Shown here in pieces: positions 21,891 through 31,029 of a DNA stretch of 64,000 nucleotides. The stretch covers positions 1 to 64,000 of IMG/VR virus record IMGVR_UViG_3300023179_000062; one strand, 5' to 3'. This DNA is from a virus. The stretch's first letter is position 1. Each line of letters starts with the position of its first letter. The notes beneath the pieces are model-generated. The model searched no databases and had not been told where the DNA came from. It was given only the letters and a program-made list of their open reading frames with translations. A program made the translations under genes and the position numbers.

Positions 21891-23648
21891 ATGAATGATA
21901 ATTTTCCAGTTTCAAAGGACGCTTACTTAGCTTTCGATGGACTTTCTATTAGAGATAAAATACGTGAACGTCTAACCCAAACCGGAGTATTCTCCGATCA
22001 AAGTTTTGAAGGAAGCAATATATCTGCCATCAATGATGTAATATCAATGGTATTTTCGTTGTTACTATATAATTTAAATAAAACAAGTTCCAATGGAACC
22101 TTTTCAGAGACTACATTATATAAATCCATAAACGGCATCGTGAAGGCATTAAATTATAGTCCAATTGGCGCACAGACTGCATCAATTAACTACACCATGA
22201 ATGTTGATTCTCTAGACGCAGGGTTCTACACTATTCCTCGTTATTCATCAGTAGCATTGGGTGGAATAAAGTATTCATTTAATGATGACTTAGTTTTTAG
22301 TAAATTAATCAATGGTGTTAGGGAAGAAATTATTGATATAAACAATTCTAAAATTTTATATCAAGGTTCTTTTCAGGAATATCCTACTGTTATTTCGTCA
22401 GGAACTCCTAACGAGCTTATCTTCATAATTCCTGATAATACCGTCACAATTGATCATTTTAACATATTTGTTTATGTTAAGGAACCCAACGGAATTTGGA
22501 CCAAGTGGCAACGCACGTCCTCATTATATCTTCATAATTCTTCCGATCAAGTTTTTGAAGTTCGATACAATGAGAACAGACGATATGAATTAAAATTTGG
22601 CAACAACATCAATGGTAAACAATTACCAGAGAATAGCCAAGTGGGAATTTATTATTTAGCATCTGATGGGCCTAGCGGAGAAGTTGGTATAGGCGCGGTA
22701 ACTAATAAAAAAATAACAGTATTCAGTACTTCAAGAATAGACAGTATCTTATCAGACGGGCGGGTGGGCAACATATTGAATAATGGAGACATAAACACGG
22801 TATTGCTTAATAATTCGTCTCCTAGCACATATTACAGTGATCCAGAAACTGTTGAACAAATTAGACAAAATGCCCCAACTAATTACAGGTCGCAATATAG
22901 TTTAACAACTGCAAAATCATACGAAACTTTCATAAAAACAAACTTCGCAAATATATTACACGATGTTGCAGTTATGAATAATGATGAGTATTTAGATAGC
23001 TATATTAAATATTTTTATGATTTAGGTTTAACCAATCCTCAATTAGAATATAGATCATTATACAATCAAGTGAATTTTGCAGACGCTTGTAACTTCAACA
23101 ATATATATTGTTTCTGTGTCCCTAAGACACGAAACAATGTAAAATCATATATGATTTCTGAACAGAAATCATTAATTATCAATACTATTGATGAGCAAAA
23201 AGTCTTAACCGCCGAGGTAATTATAGCTGATCCGGTATATATGGCAGTTGATATTGCCGCATCTGCAACAGGACAACCACAAGTTACAGATATCAACAAC
23301 ACACAGATATTAGTTTATAAAGACCTAGTTACTCGTAAGAGTGATTCTACTATCGCATCCGAAGTTAATGACCTTATTATATCGTTCTTTAATAGAGTTA
23401 ATAATAATCTTGGACAACATATAAACGTGAATCAGTTGGTTACAGATATATTGGCAATTGAAGGTGTAGCACATATTGCAACACGCATAAACGATGCTAA
23501 TACTATTGTAGAGGGGCTACAATTATTAATGTGGAACCCTGCGTATCCATCATTTACTACATCATTCAGCACCAACATAACATTGGAAAAATTCCAATTT
23601 CCCTTCTTATATACTCCTTCTATGATATCTAGAATAACAGTTGTTTAA
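21891..23648 (+). CDS. gp6: baseplate wedge subunit gp6
   Basis: The 585-aa product matches T4-like gp6 (Baseplate J family). Residues 12-60 hold FDGLSIRDKIRERLTQTGVF and LNKTSSNGTFSETTLYKSI, followed by the ALNYSPIGAQTASI segment typical of the family. The C-terminal half has the J-like alpha/beta core (YETFIKTNFANILHDVAVMN) and ends near the wedge-closing domain. gp6 forms the inner ring of the baseplate wedge. It is a little shorter than T4 gp6 (660 aa). It has its own leaderless-type late promoter and is followed by other large structural genes. Confidence 0.8.
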   Translation: MNDNFPVSKDAYLAFDGLSIRDKIRERLTQTGVFSDQSFEGSNISAINDVISMVFSLLLYNLNKTSSNGTFSETTLYKSINGIVKALNYSPIGAQTASINYTMNVDSLDAGFYTIPRYSSVALGGIKYSFNDDLVFSKLINGVREEIIDINNSKILYQGSFQEYPTVISSGTPNELIFIIPDNTVTIDHFNIFVYVKEPNGIWTKWQRTSSLYLHNSSDQVFEVRYNENRRYELKFGNNINGKQLPENSQVGIYYLASDGPSGEVGIGAVTNKKITVFSTSRIDSILSDGRVGNILNNGDINTVLLNNSSPSTYYSDPETVEQIRQNAPTNYRSQYSLTTAKSYETFIKTNFANILHDVAVMNNDEYLDSYIKYFYDLGLTNPQLEYRSLYNQVNFADACNFNNIYCFCVPKTRNNVKSYMISEQKSLIINTIDEQKVLTAEVIIADPVYMAVDIAASATGQPQVTDINNTQILVYKDLVTRKSDSTIASEVNDLIISFFNRVNNNLGQHINVNQLVTDILAIEGVAHIATRINDANTIVEGLQLLMWNPAYPSFTTSFSTNITLEKFQFPFLYTPSMISRITVV

Positions 23649-23664
23649 CATACGGTGTATACAT

Positions 23665-23672
23665 AATAAATA
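23665..23672 (+). promoter_or_regulatory. late promoter for the 1278-aa gene
   Basis: AATAAATA, 6 nt before the ATG at 23679. Confidence 0.75.
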
Positions 23673-23678
23673 ATCGTT

Positions 23679-26600
23679 ATGCCTTCTATTGTTCTCAGAA
23701 AGATTGCTCAGCCGCAACAAATCTCTTCCAGAGATATATTTAACACACCCACTCCTTTAAATTATAAAGATTGGTTGGCGCAGCACATTGCAGTAATCCC
23801 TAATGATGCGCAGAAACAATACGAACAATATTTGTTAACCTTTTATACAAAAAAGGAAGATCAGACAGTTGCTAAGGCGGCTAGTATCAAAAAAGACTAT
23901 CTTTCACTGATTGAAAAATTAACCACTATTTTCAAATATGATAAGGATTTCCAAAGGTATGCCAAGATAGATTTATCATCTAACACAGAATTAAAGATTG
24001 CTATACCGTTCTATGCCAAGAAACTTAAAGAGATTGCAGTGTATTATATTAATCATAGAGATAATATCAAACAGAGTAAATTACACTATGCATCCGTTGG
24101 TTCGGAAGTAGGGGTTGAACGTTTTCTATATAAAAACCTGTTAAATTTATTCACTAAAAAACCTTTCTCTGCCGGAGGATTGTATTCTACTGATAATGTG
24201 GATTTATCTGCGGTGTCACCATTCTTTAAAATTCAAATAGAAGAATTATATGATACAACTAATTATTCCAAAGAGAATGTATTAGACATAAACCCTCTAT
24301 TATGTGTGTTAGATGGTTACGTCTCCAACATTTGTACCCAATTCAATGATATCACTACAGATAACAATAATGCTCCATTAGAATCTATTTTTTTATGTGA
24401 TACTGACAATCCTGATAGCAATGATCTTATTCGTCAGAGTTGGGAAAAATATTTAGGAACTGATTTATATTACATGTCGGGTGGCGGTTCAGTGTTTAAT
24501 AGCGCAGAAGTGTCACTAGCTTTACAAAACGGTAACAACTTCTTCTACTGGTTCAGTGGGGAAAATGCTGATGAAATTCCCGAAGGGCGGTATAATGATA
24601 TCGCATTATCTGCGTTAGATTGGTCAGGGGCCACAGGAGCAAGTCATTTCTCTGCCGCTGATATAGTGTTTGTAAACTACGGCAATCTAAAGACAGAGGC
24701 TGCATGGTTGATGTCTGCGGCTAAGTACACCTACGACACTGAAATGGTGGCAACTATTTCAAATAAAAGAGAATTTAAGTTTCCTTACCCCGGTATCGGA
24801 CTAAGTGCCGAAGGCGGCGTGTGGACAGGTAGATTAATAATTGATAATTACGAAGAGGATAAACGATTCTTCCCTAATGAAATTAGCTATCAGAATAACC
24901 AAAAAGAAATAGAAAAATTATACTGGAGTTCTACAGTAACGAATTCCGCTGTCCAACCAACTAATATTCAAACATTATCTTTGGAACAATGTGGTGCATA
25001 TGCGTCTAATAAATTCAAAACGGCTGACAAACTATATATTCGACGCCCGATTGGAGAGCTTACAAATAATGACCAAAATCCTAATGGAGTTTTTACAGGT
25101 GATATTAATATCGCATGGTTATACAAATTCAATCAGACACAAATACCTGTTAACGTAGGTGATACTAATATATATTATCCGCTAACTTCGTTCGATAACT
25201 TGGATGATTTGTATTATGAGTATGAAAGCGGTGATGATATTCCTCTTTCGGCTATTCCTGTAAATGAGTCGTTCTCAGGGGCGATTGCAGGAGATGATGT
25301 TTTAACAGGTGATATGCTTATTAAATTGAAGGCTCCATGTGGACCTGAAATAGAAGCGGCATGGCTAAAAGGTGTTCCGTTGAGATTCTCACAAAATATC
25401 TATTTAAACAATTATACCTGTGGTGAAAATCAATTAACTCAATACTATACCCAATGGAACTATATCAGCGGAACAACCCAACCGGGAATAGCATTCAGAA
25501 CAGATCAAGGCGAATATGTTCGATTTGTTTGGTCAGGTGGTGATATTGACATCAACAATGTTAAAGGATTCACAGGATTTATACATGATCCGTCATGTGA
25601 ATATACACAGTTAAATCATGACAGTTCTATTCTCGATGTCAACTTTTTATCGGTAGATGATACTGAACGATATGAACGTTGGAAAAAATGTAGCTGTAAA
25701 TCAGTTAACTATTCTCCGTTAGGACATCAAGGAGAACATCTACGTATTAGAAAAGTAACGCCCGATTTCATTGTTCCTGATACTCAGCCAGATAAAGCAT
25801 TTAATTTAGTGGATTGGAGAGGTAATGACGGTAAGGCATATACCGAATCTACTGATCTTATCAGATTCCGCCCCGATCATCTAATGGAAAAAGATATTGG
25901 ATGGAATAAAGGTCGATGGGTTCGACCTTCTAATATACCATTTATATTAGAAACAGGTAAAAGTTATATCTATTACAGAACAAATCTGGATAGCTGTAAC
26001 TACTCATTGCCGCCATTTATAATAAATCAAGGCTATTCCACTTCTACCATAAAAACCGACACATGTGATATCATTAATAGTGTTCCTTCTTGGTATAAAG
26101 CTGTCAAGAATAGTAAAGGGGAATGGATAGATACTGGTATTTTGAGTGATATGGTGCTAGATTCTGGATCATTCTTCACATACGTTCATAGAAATTCCTA
26201 TGTGATCGCTAAGCAAAAACTACTTTATAACGGTGCAGATGTTACCCCTATAAGTGGGGATTATATCACCGTATTCAAGGATGACACCAATATCACATAT
26301 GAGAAAATCATATTCTCTTCTCCTGCTGTAAATTTCTTAATTAAGATACCTCTTTTAAATAATAGTGCATATTGGGCAAAGGCAGAATATGGTGATAAAG
26401 AAAAACCTGTTCAGAAAACCACTGATGATAATCGTAATGTTAGCGAATATCTACAATTGTCACAGCCGCTACCAAGCAACATAGTATTAACCGAACAAAA
26501 CGTTATACGTTACGAATTAAGCGAATGTAATCAATGTTTCATATGGAAACAACCAATAACTTTACAAGTATCTAATTCTGAGATGCGTTGGAATAAAATC

Positions 26601-27515
26601 AGTATAGATGATTGTGTGTACTCTGATGTGTTGAACTATCTACATGAACGTGCGGATAAATTCTGTAACTCATACACCCCGCAATGCTATTCAGAGTGTC
26701 AAGAATTTAGTATTTGTGGTTGCGGTGATTTCTGTGAAACTTCTAAAACGGGAGTAACTGCCACGGGCATTCCTGCTGATATTATACTCAACACTGAACT
26801 ATCTGGTATACCAGTGTTTATCAACTATTTCGCAAGAAATCAATTCAATTTAAAATTTGATGTTACGGATTTAACTGCGGGGTCAATTCATCATCAACCA
26901 CTTTCTGGATTATTAACAAAAGCTGCAAAACCATGGAATAATTTATTGAATGATAAAACGGCCAATTTCCTTTATAAACAAATAGATGATAACTTATTAA
27001 CTAATCGACAGTTGGGACTCATGGTGCCACAAAGATTAGGATTAGGAAAATATGAATTAGCCAATGCACTACATCCTGAACAGGTGGCAGTGAACGGTAT
27101 AAGTGCTATACGTTTAAACAGATTCGATCATCCATTAGAACCCGAACAGATTGATTCTAGAAAATACAAAAATAATATAGGTGTTCCATTAGTAAATGGA
27201 AAACAAACGTATCATCCTTATACCATAGGAGCAAACGATTTAACCGATATATCGAACGATCTATTAGATTGGCAAACTGATATTTTCGGTAATCAGTATT
27301 ATTTGGTTTCAAAAAAATCTAACTCATTGACATCTATAGGCAGTCTATCTGTGAAATCACCAGACGGAATATTATATGATGGGACAAAATATCTTTCTGC
27401 AATTTTCGACAAATATAAAGCTATAACCTTCGATGGCGCTATAGAGGGAATCATTTCAACTGAGGATGGTTATGGTATAACTACTGAGGATGGTTTCATA
27501 ATATTGATAGGATAA
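23679..27515 (+). CDS. giant baseplate/virion structural protein, 1278 aa
   Basis: It lies directly after gp6, where T4 has gp7, and is in the same size class (T4 gp7 is about 1030 aa), so a wedge or peripheral baseplate role is likely by position. The first 200 residues are helical; the rest is beta-rich with many Tyr/Asn/Asp turns. A Cys-rich stretch near residues 990-1020 (CYSECQEFSICGCGDFC) recalls the Cys-rich segment of the 616-aa protein at 18392. The end has two TEDGYGI/TEDGFI near-repeats. Sequence alone does not prove gp7 identity. Confidence 0.5.
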   Translation: MPSIVLRKIAQPQQISSRDIFNTPTPLNYKDWLAQHIAVIPNDAQKQYEQYLLTFYTKKEDQTVAKAASIKKDYLSLIEKLTTIFKYDKDFQRYAKIDLSSNTELKIAIPFYAKKLKEIAVYYINHRDNIKQSKLHYASVGSEVGVERFLYKNLLNLFTKKPFSAGGLYSTDNVDLSAVSPFFKIQIEELYDTTNYSKENVLDINPLLCVLDGYVSNICTQFNDITTDNNNAPLESIFLCDTDNPDSNDLIRQSWEKYLGTDLYYMSGGGSVFNSAEVSLALQNGNNFFYWFSGENADEIPEGRYNDIALSALDWSGATGASHFSAADIVFVNYGNLKTEAAWLMSAAKYTYDTEMVATISNKREFKFPYPGIGLSAEGGVWTGRLIIDNYEEDKRFFPNEISYQNNQKEIEKLYWSSTVTNSAVQPTNIQTLSLEQCGAYASNKFKTADKLYIRRPIGELTNNDQNPNGVFTGDINIAWLYKFNQTQIPVNVGDTNIYYPLTSFDNLDDLYYEYESGDDIPLSAIPVNESFSGAIAGDDVLTGDMLIKLKAPCGPEIEAAWLKGVPLRFSQNIYLNNYTCGENQLTQYYTQWNYISGTTQPGIAFRTDQGEYVRFVWSGGDIDINNVKGFTGFIHDPSCEYTQLNHDSSILDVNFLSVDDTERYERWKKCSCKSVNYSPLGHQGEHLRIRKVTPDFIVPDTQPDKAFNLVDWRGNDGKAYTESTDLIRFRPDHLMEKDIGWNKGRWVRPSNIPFILETGKSYIYYRTNLDSCNYSLPPFIINQGYSTSTIKTDTCDIINSVPSWYKAVKNSKGEWIDTGILSDMVLDSGSFFTYVHRNSYVIAKQKLLYNGADVTPISGDYITVFKDDTNITYEKIIFSSPAVNFLIKIPLLNNSAYWAKAEYGDKEKPVQKTTDDNRNVSEYLQLSQPLPSNIVLTEQNVIRYELSECNQCFIWKQPITLQVSNSEMRWNKISIDDCVYSDVLNYLHERADKFCNSYTPQCYSECQEFSICGCGDFCETSKTGVTATGIPADIILNTELSGIPVFINYFARNQFNLKFDVTDLTAGSIHHQPLSGLLTKAAKPWNNLLNDKTANFLYKQIDDNLLTNRQLGLMVPQRLGLGKYELANALHPEQVAVNGISAIRLNRFDHPLEPEQIDSRKYKNNIGVPLVNGKQTYHPYTIGANDLTDISNDLLDWQTDIFGNQYYLVSKKSNSLTSIGSLSVKSPDGILYDGTKYLSAIFDKYKAITFDGAIEGIISTEDGYGITTEDGFIILIG

Positions 27516-27525
27516 GTAAGCTAAT

Positions 27526-28218
27526 ATGTACAATTTATATTCCGCATTATCTAGTACCAGTCTTAATTATGGGATAACCCTTTTAAAGGTATTTTATGAT
27601 ACCTTGATGGTGGGTGTTAAGTGTAAAGATAGTGGCATTAATAATTCATATTATGGGCATGTGTTATTTGACAAGATCAATTATGACTATTCGGAATACC
27701 CGTTACAATCTAACAAATCTATCGTGTTAAATCTTGGATTAATAAATTCTGACATTGTACAGTTTACCGGAAATCAAATTGTTGACACTTATTTTGATCA
27801 GAACAATAAAACAGTAACATTATTCACCATATCCTCATTAGAAACTTCATTTGTACCAAAGATTTACAAATATAATATTAATAATCATGATATTGCCATG
27901 CAATATCCTGTAGAGAATGAACTTCCTACATGGTTAGATTCGTCATTAGGTACACTGACTACTGCGCACCCTCCTTGTTTGTCGATAACAGATGATGTAG
28001 CCGATATACTTATTACCACTATCACGGACGAATTTAAAGTGTTGAATCTGTTGACATTTAATCTCGTAACTACCCCCAAATTAATAAATTATTCCAAATA
28101 TAGCGTTGCATTGGACGATTCTAGTGTTATTAAGAAAATTCAAAGAGTTGATAATGAAATACAATTTTATTCCTCATATGATCAAAACATCACGCCGTTT
28201 AAAATAGTGGATAAATAA
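27526..28218 (+). CDS. virion protein of unknown function, 230 aa
   Basis: It is a beta-rich protein with repeating short strands (YSALSSTSLNYGITLLKVFYD; IVLNLGLINSDIVQF). No late promoter is seen before it; it lies 10 nt after the 1278-aa gene and is probably cotranscribed. GGATAAG about 11 nt upstream is a weak ribosome-binding candidate. Its 3' end carries the late promoter of the next gene. It may be a partner of the flanking structural proteins. No family is recognised. Confidence 0.45.
   Translation: MYNLYSALSSTSLNYGITLLKVFYDTLMVGVKCKDSGINNSYYGHVLFDKINYDYSEYPLQSNKSIVLNLGLINSDIVQFTGNQIVDTYFDQNNKTVTLFTISSLETSFVPKIYKYNINNHDIAMQYPVENELPTWLDSSLGTLTTAHPPCLSITDDVADILITTITDEFKVLNLLTFNLVTTPKLINYSKYSVALDDSSVIKKIQRVDNEIQFYSSYDQNITPFKIVDK
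28210..28217 (+). promoter_or_regulatory. late promoter for the LamG-like gene
   Basis: GATAAATA overlapping the upstream stop codon, 5 nt before a GTG at 28223. The nearby ATG at 28221 is followed at once by TGA. Confidence 0.7.
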
Positions 28219-28222
28219 ATAT

Positions 28223-30988
28223 GTGATCTTATCCGCGATAAACATAGAACCCCTTTCTGCTAGTATCTCTCCGTTAGTTATATCTTATATACATAACGGC
28301 AGAAATATCACGTTACCTGTGTCAGCGGATAATTTTTTAGGGGGGACACTATCATCTTATAACTGTTTACGTAAGGTAAAGGATATCGAGATAACCAATA
28401 ACAGTATATCGTTTCTAACCGACACTATAGCATTGTCGTCACTGTTTTATGACAATTATAACAGACAACCCCAAAAATTAAATACCTATTTCTTTAGAGA
28501 ATTAAATGATTTGGACGATTTTAATGTGAATCTTCGATCATCATATAATGTGCGAGGTAATTATTTAGTCACTTGCCCGCTGTCTTCTGAGTTGGTATTT
28601 AATATAGTACCTATGAAAAACTCAATGAATATCAATGAGGAGAAAGGATGGTTTTCTAATTTCCGTGATTATAAATCTTTAAGTTTTAGTAAAACATGTG
28701 GGGCAGATAGTAATGATTTGTTTGCAGAATATAAAACCAGTTACGTTCCTAAGAATATTGAACCTGATAATGAGGCAGTCTTTAATATAGTTGGTAAGGG
28801 AATAAACATAGCGATTAGTGCATTGGGATTGGTAGAATCTGGTGCCATAGGAGGCTCTCAGCCGCTTGATTCAGATATTATATATCTAGACCGCCTTAAC
28901 TCTGTGAAGTCGCCAAATATAGCTAATTTTAACGGCACGCCCCTGTGCCTATGGTTATCGGGAAGTTCTGTATTACAGGGCTTTCCTAAACAGTGGATGG
29001 AGCGATGGTACGATGCTAATAATATAACCCAAGGAAATGCTCTTGTCAGCAGAGTCAACTATTCACCCTTTAGTCCGGTAGTAGATATTCCATCCTCTAT
29101 GTCTATAAAAGACGGGGATACCATCACTATTAATAGATTGGGACCAAAAAGAAATTTAGAGTTTATTGATTATTTCGCATCAACTCAGAAATGTTGTATA
29201 TCGGCATGGGGGCAAACTTTTAAAGATGAACTCAATGGAATACATGGGTTTGTGGAAGGATTATATCCTCATCATACATCTGAGCTTATATTAGATGGTC
29301 GTATCCATGCCCACATACCACCTGTAGATAATTTATTAAAGGAATATGATTTTACTACCTCGTTTTGGGCATATAAGGATGATTGGATGTATGGGCCTGA
29401 TAGCCAAATTTTTGGGAATTTTTCCAATTTCGAAGGCTACAGTGTCAACTATAACACCGGAGGTACTACCAGTTTACTAACATTCCCAACCAATGTTGGT
29501 ATAGTTTATGGATTTAATCCGAAAGGTTATAAGATATTTGAAAAGAATCTTGTTAAGAGTGCGGGATTAGTTGCACCATATATATCCCTTATTACCACAG
29601 ATTTCTTCGGCGCACGATGGATATTTGACAGTGCTAACCGCAAGCTCATCAAACTAGAATCTGACGACTTGCTTAAAGAGGTTATCACCTTACCATCTAA
29701 TGCAGTTATTAAATCCATAAAGATAAACAAATTGAATCAATTGGTTATGTTGGATAGTAAAAACCACACTATCACAACATTTGATCAGACGGGTTCGCTT
29801 GTTTCTACAAATTTCATATCTCCAAATTTCAATAATTTTGAAATTGATGGTAACAACACGCTTAAAACGTCTATTGCAGATAGTATGCACTGTGATAACA
29901 ATAATAACATTTACAAGACTATCGGCAGTAATATCTATAAAAACGATAAGACATATTTCCATGTTGGAAAAGAAATCAATGCTATTAAATTTGATTTATC
30001 AAATAATATGTGGATATTGTTTGATAGAAGCAGAATAATGAAGCTTTCGCCTGATAAGAAACTATTATTTAATATAGAGTTACCTCTAACATATAAGGAG
30101 ACATCCTTTGAGATGAACTTTGTGAAAGATGTCATCGGTTCAACTGAACAGGATATTTTATGGATAGTGTTCAATAATAATAGAAGTATACTTCAAATGA
30201 ATTCAAATGGGGAAATCATAAAAAGATTAAATCTAAATGATGTAGTAAATCTGAATAAATGTAATCCGTTTTTCTTAACTACTAGAGGAGATTTTACCGA
30301 TTTTGATATCAGACGTAAATTTGAAAAAGCGGACAACGGTAATATATCAACCGCAAATCCGGCCTTTTCTGTCAAGATGAATCTTAAATGTGGGGATAAT
30401 AAAGAGTTATTACAGATGTTCTATCCCGTTAAAAATCTACGTGGTTGGGTACATTTCTCCTTAGTTCATAAAATAGAAGACAATGCCACCAGTATTAGTT
30501 TATATATTAATGGAATTAAACGGTTATCAAAAACATTTAATGGTAGCAGAGGCACATCAAATATAAAAATGGTTAATTTTGGAACAAAGGTTTCTCCTTT
30601 TATTATAGGAGGTACTAGTGGAAAACTAGGAGCGAATAAATTAGAACGATCTATTGAGAATGAATATCTTTTAGGGCGATTCGATGATTTACGCATTCAT
30701 CATAGTTGTTTAAACAACTATGAGATATTATCATTAGCTAACAACAAACATTACAGCAATTGGAATGATTTAATTTTCCATATGCCTACAGATAAAAACA
30801 CTTGTATGGAGAATATTAAATTTTTCCATATGAATAGACCTCCCGGCCACAAATCAAATAAATTCAATTTAATTATTGAAGGATTTGATGATGTAGACAC
30901 GCAGGCAAATATCGAACATTACATTCTCGCCAATATAGATAGTCTAAAACCTGTCAATACTATTCTTAATAAAATTATTTTTAAATAA
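28223..30988 (+). CDS. virion protein with propeller-like and LamG-like domains
   Basis: The 921-aa product has a beta-rich N-terminal part. A middle region (about 470-650) has repeated blade-like units (ANRKLIKLESD, KLNQLVMLDSKN, LSNNMWILFDRS, DILWIVFNNNRS), suggesting an NHL-type propeller. A C-terminal concanavalin/LamG-like sandwich (about 740-870) has GWVHFSLVHK, SLYINGIKRL and GRFDDLRIHHSCL. Such domains often bind glycans, so it may be a baseplate-attached adhesin. GTG start is set by promoter spacing. Domain calls are by pattern only. Confidence 0.5.
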   Translation: MILSAINIEPLSASISPLVISYIHNGRNITLPVSADNFLGGTLSSYNCLRKVKDIEITNNSISFLTDTIALSSLFYDNYNRQPQKLNTYFFRELNDLDDFNVNLRSSYNVRGNYLVTCPLSSELVFNIVPMKNSMNINEEKGWFSNFRDYKSLSFSKTCGADSNDLFAEYKTSYVPKNIEPDNEAVFNIVGKGINIAISALGLVESGAIGGSQPLDSDIIYLDRLNSVKSPNIANFNGTPLCLWLSGSSVLQGFPKQWMERWYDANNITQGNALVSRVNYSPFSPVVDIPSSMSIKDGDTITINRLGPKRNLEFIDYFASTQKCCISAWGQTFKDELNGIHGFVEGLYPHHTSELILDGRIHAHIPPVDNLLKEYDFTTSFWAYKDDWMYGPDSQIFGNFSNFEGYSVNYNTGGTTSLLTFPTNVGIVYGFNPKGYKIFEKNLVKSAGLVAPYISLITTDFFGARWIFDSANRKLIKLESDDLLKEVITLPSNAVIKSIKINKLNQLVMLDSKNHTITTFDQTGSLVSTNFISPNFNNFEIDGNNTLKTSIADSMHCDNNNNIYKTIGSNIYKNDKTYFHVGKEINAIKFDLSNNMWILFDRSRIMKLSPDKKLLFNIELPLTYKETSFEMNFVKDVIGSTEQDILWIVFNNNRSILQMNSNGEIIKRLNLNDVVNLNKCNPFFLTTRGDFTDFDIRRKFEKADNGNISTANPAFSVKMNLKCGDNKELLQMFYPVKNLRGWVHFSLVHKIEDNATSISLYINGIKRLSKTFNGSRGTSNIKMVNFGTKVSPFIIGGTSGKLGANKLERSIENEYLLGRFDDLRIHHSCLNNYEILSLANNKHYSNWNDLIFHMPTDKNTCMENIKFFHMNRPPGHKSNKFNLIIEGFDDVDTQANIEHYILANIDSLKPVNTILNKIIFK

Positions 30989-31015
30989 TTATAAATTGAT
31001 TGAATATATTATTTT

Positions 31016-31023
31016 CATAAATA
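31016..31023 (+). promoter_or_regulatory. gp20: late promoter for the portal gene
   Basis: CATAAATA, 6 nt before the ATG at 31030. Confidence 0.8.
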
Positions 31024-31029
31024 TCTATC

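Noticed and set aside
23679-27515. Assigning the 1278-aa protein as gp7
   Set aside because: Position after gp6 and size agree, but no gp7 motif could be identified, so it is left as an unnamed structural protein.
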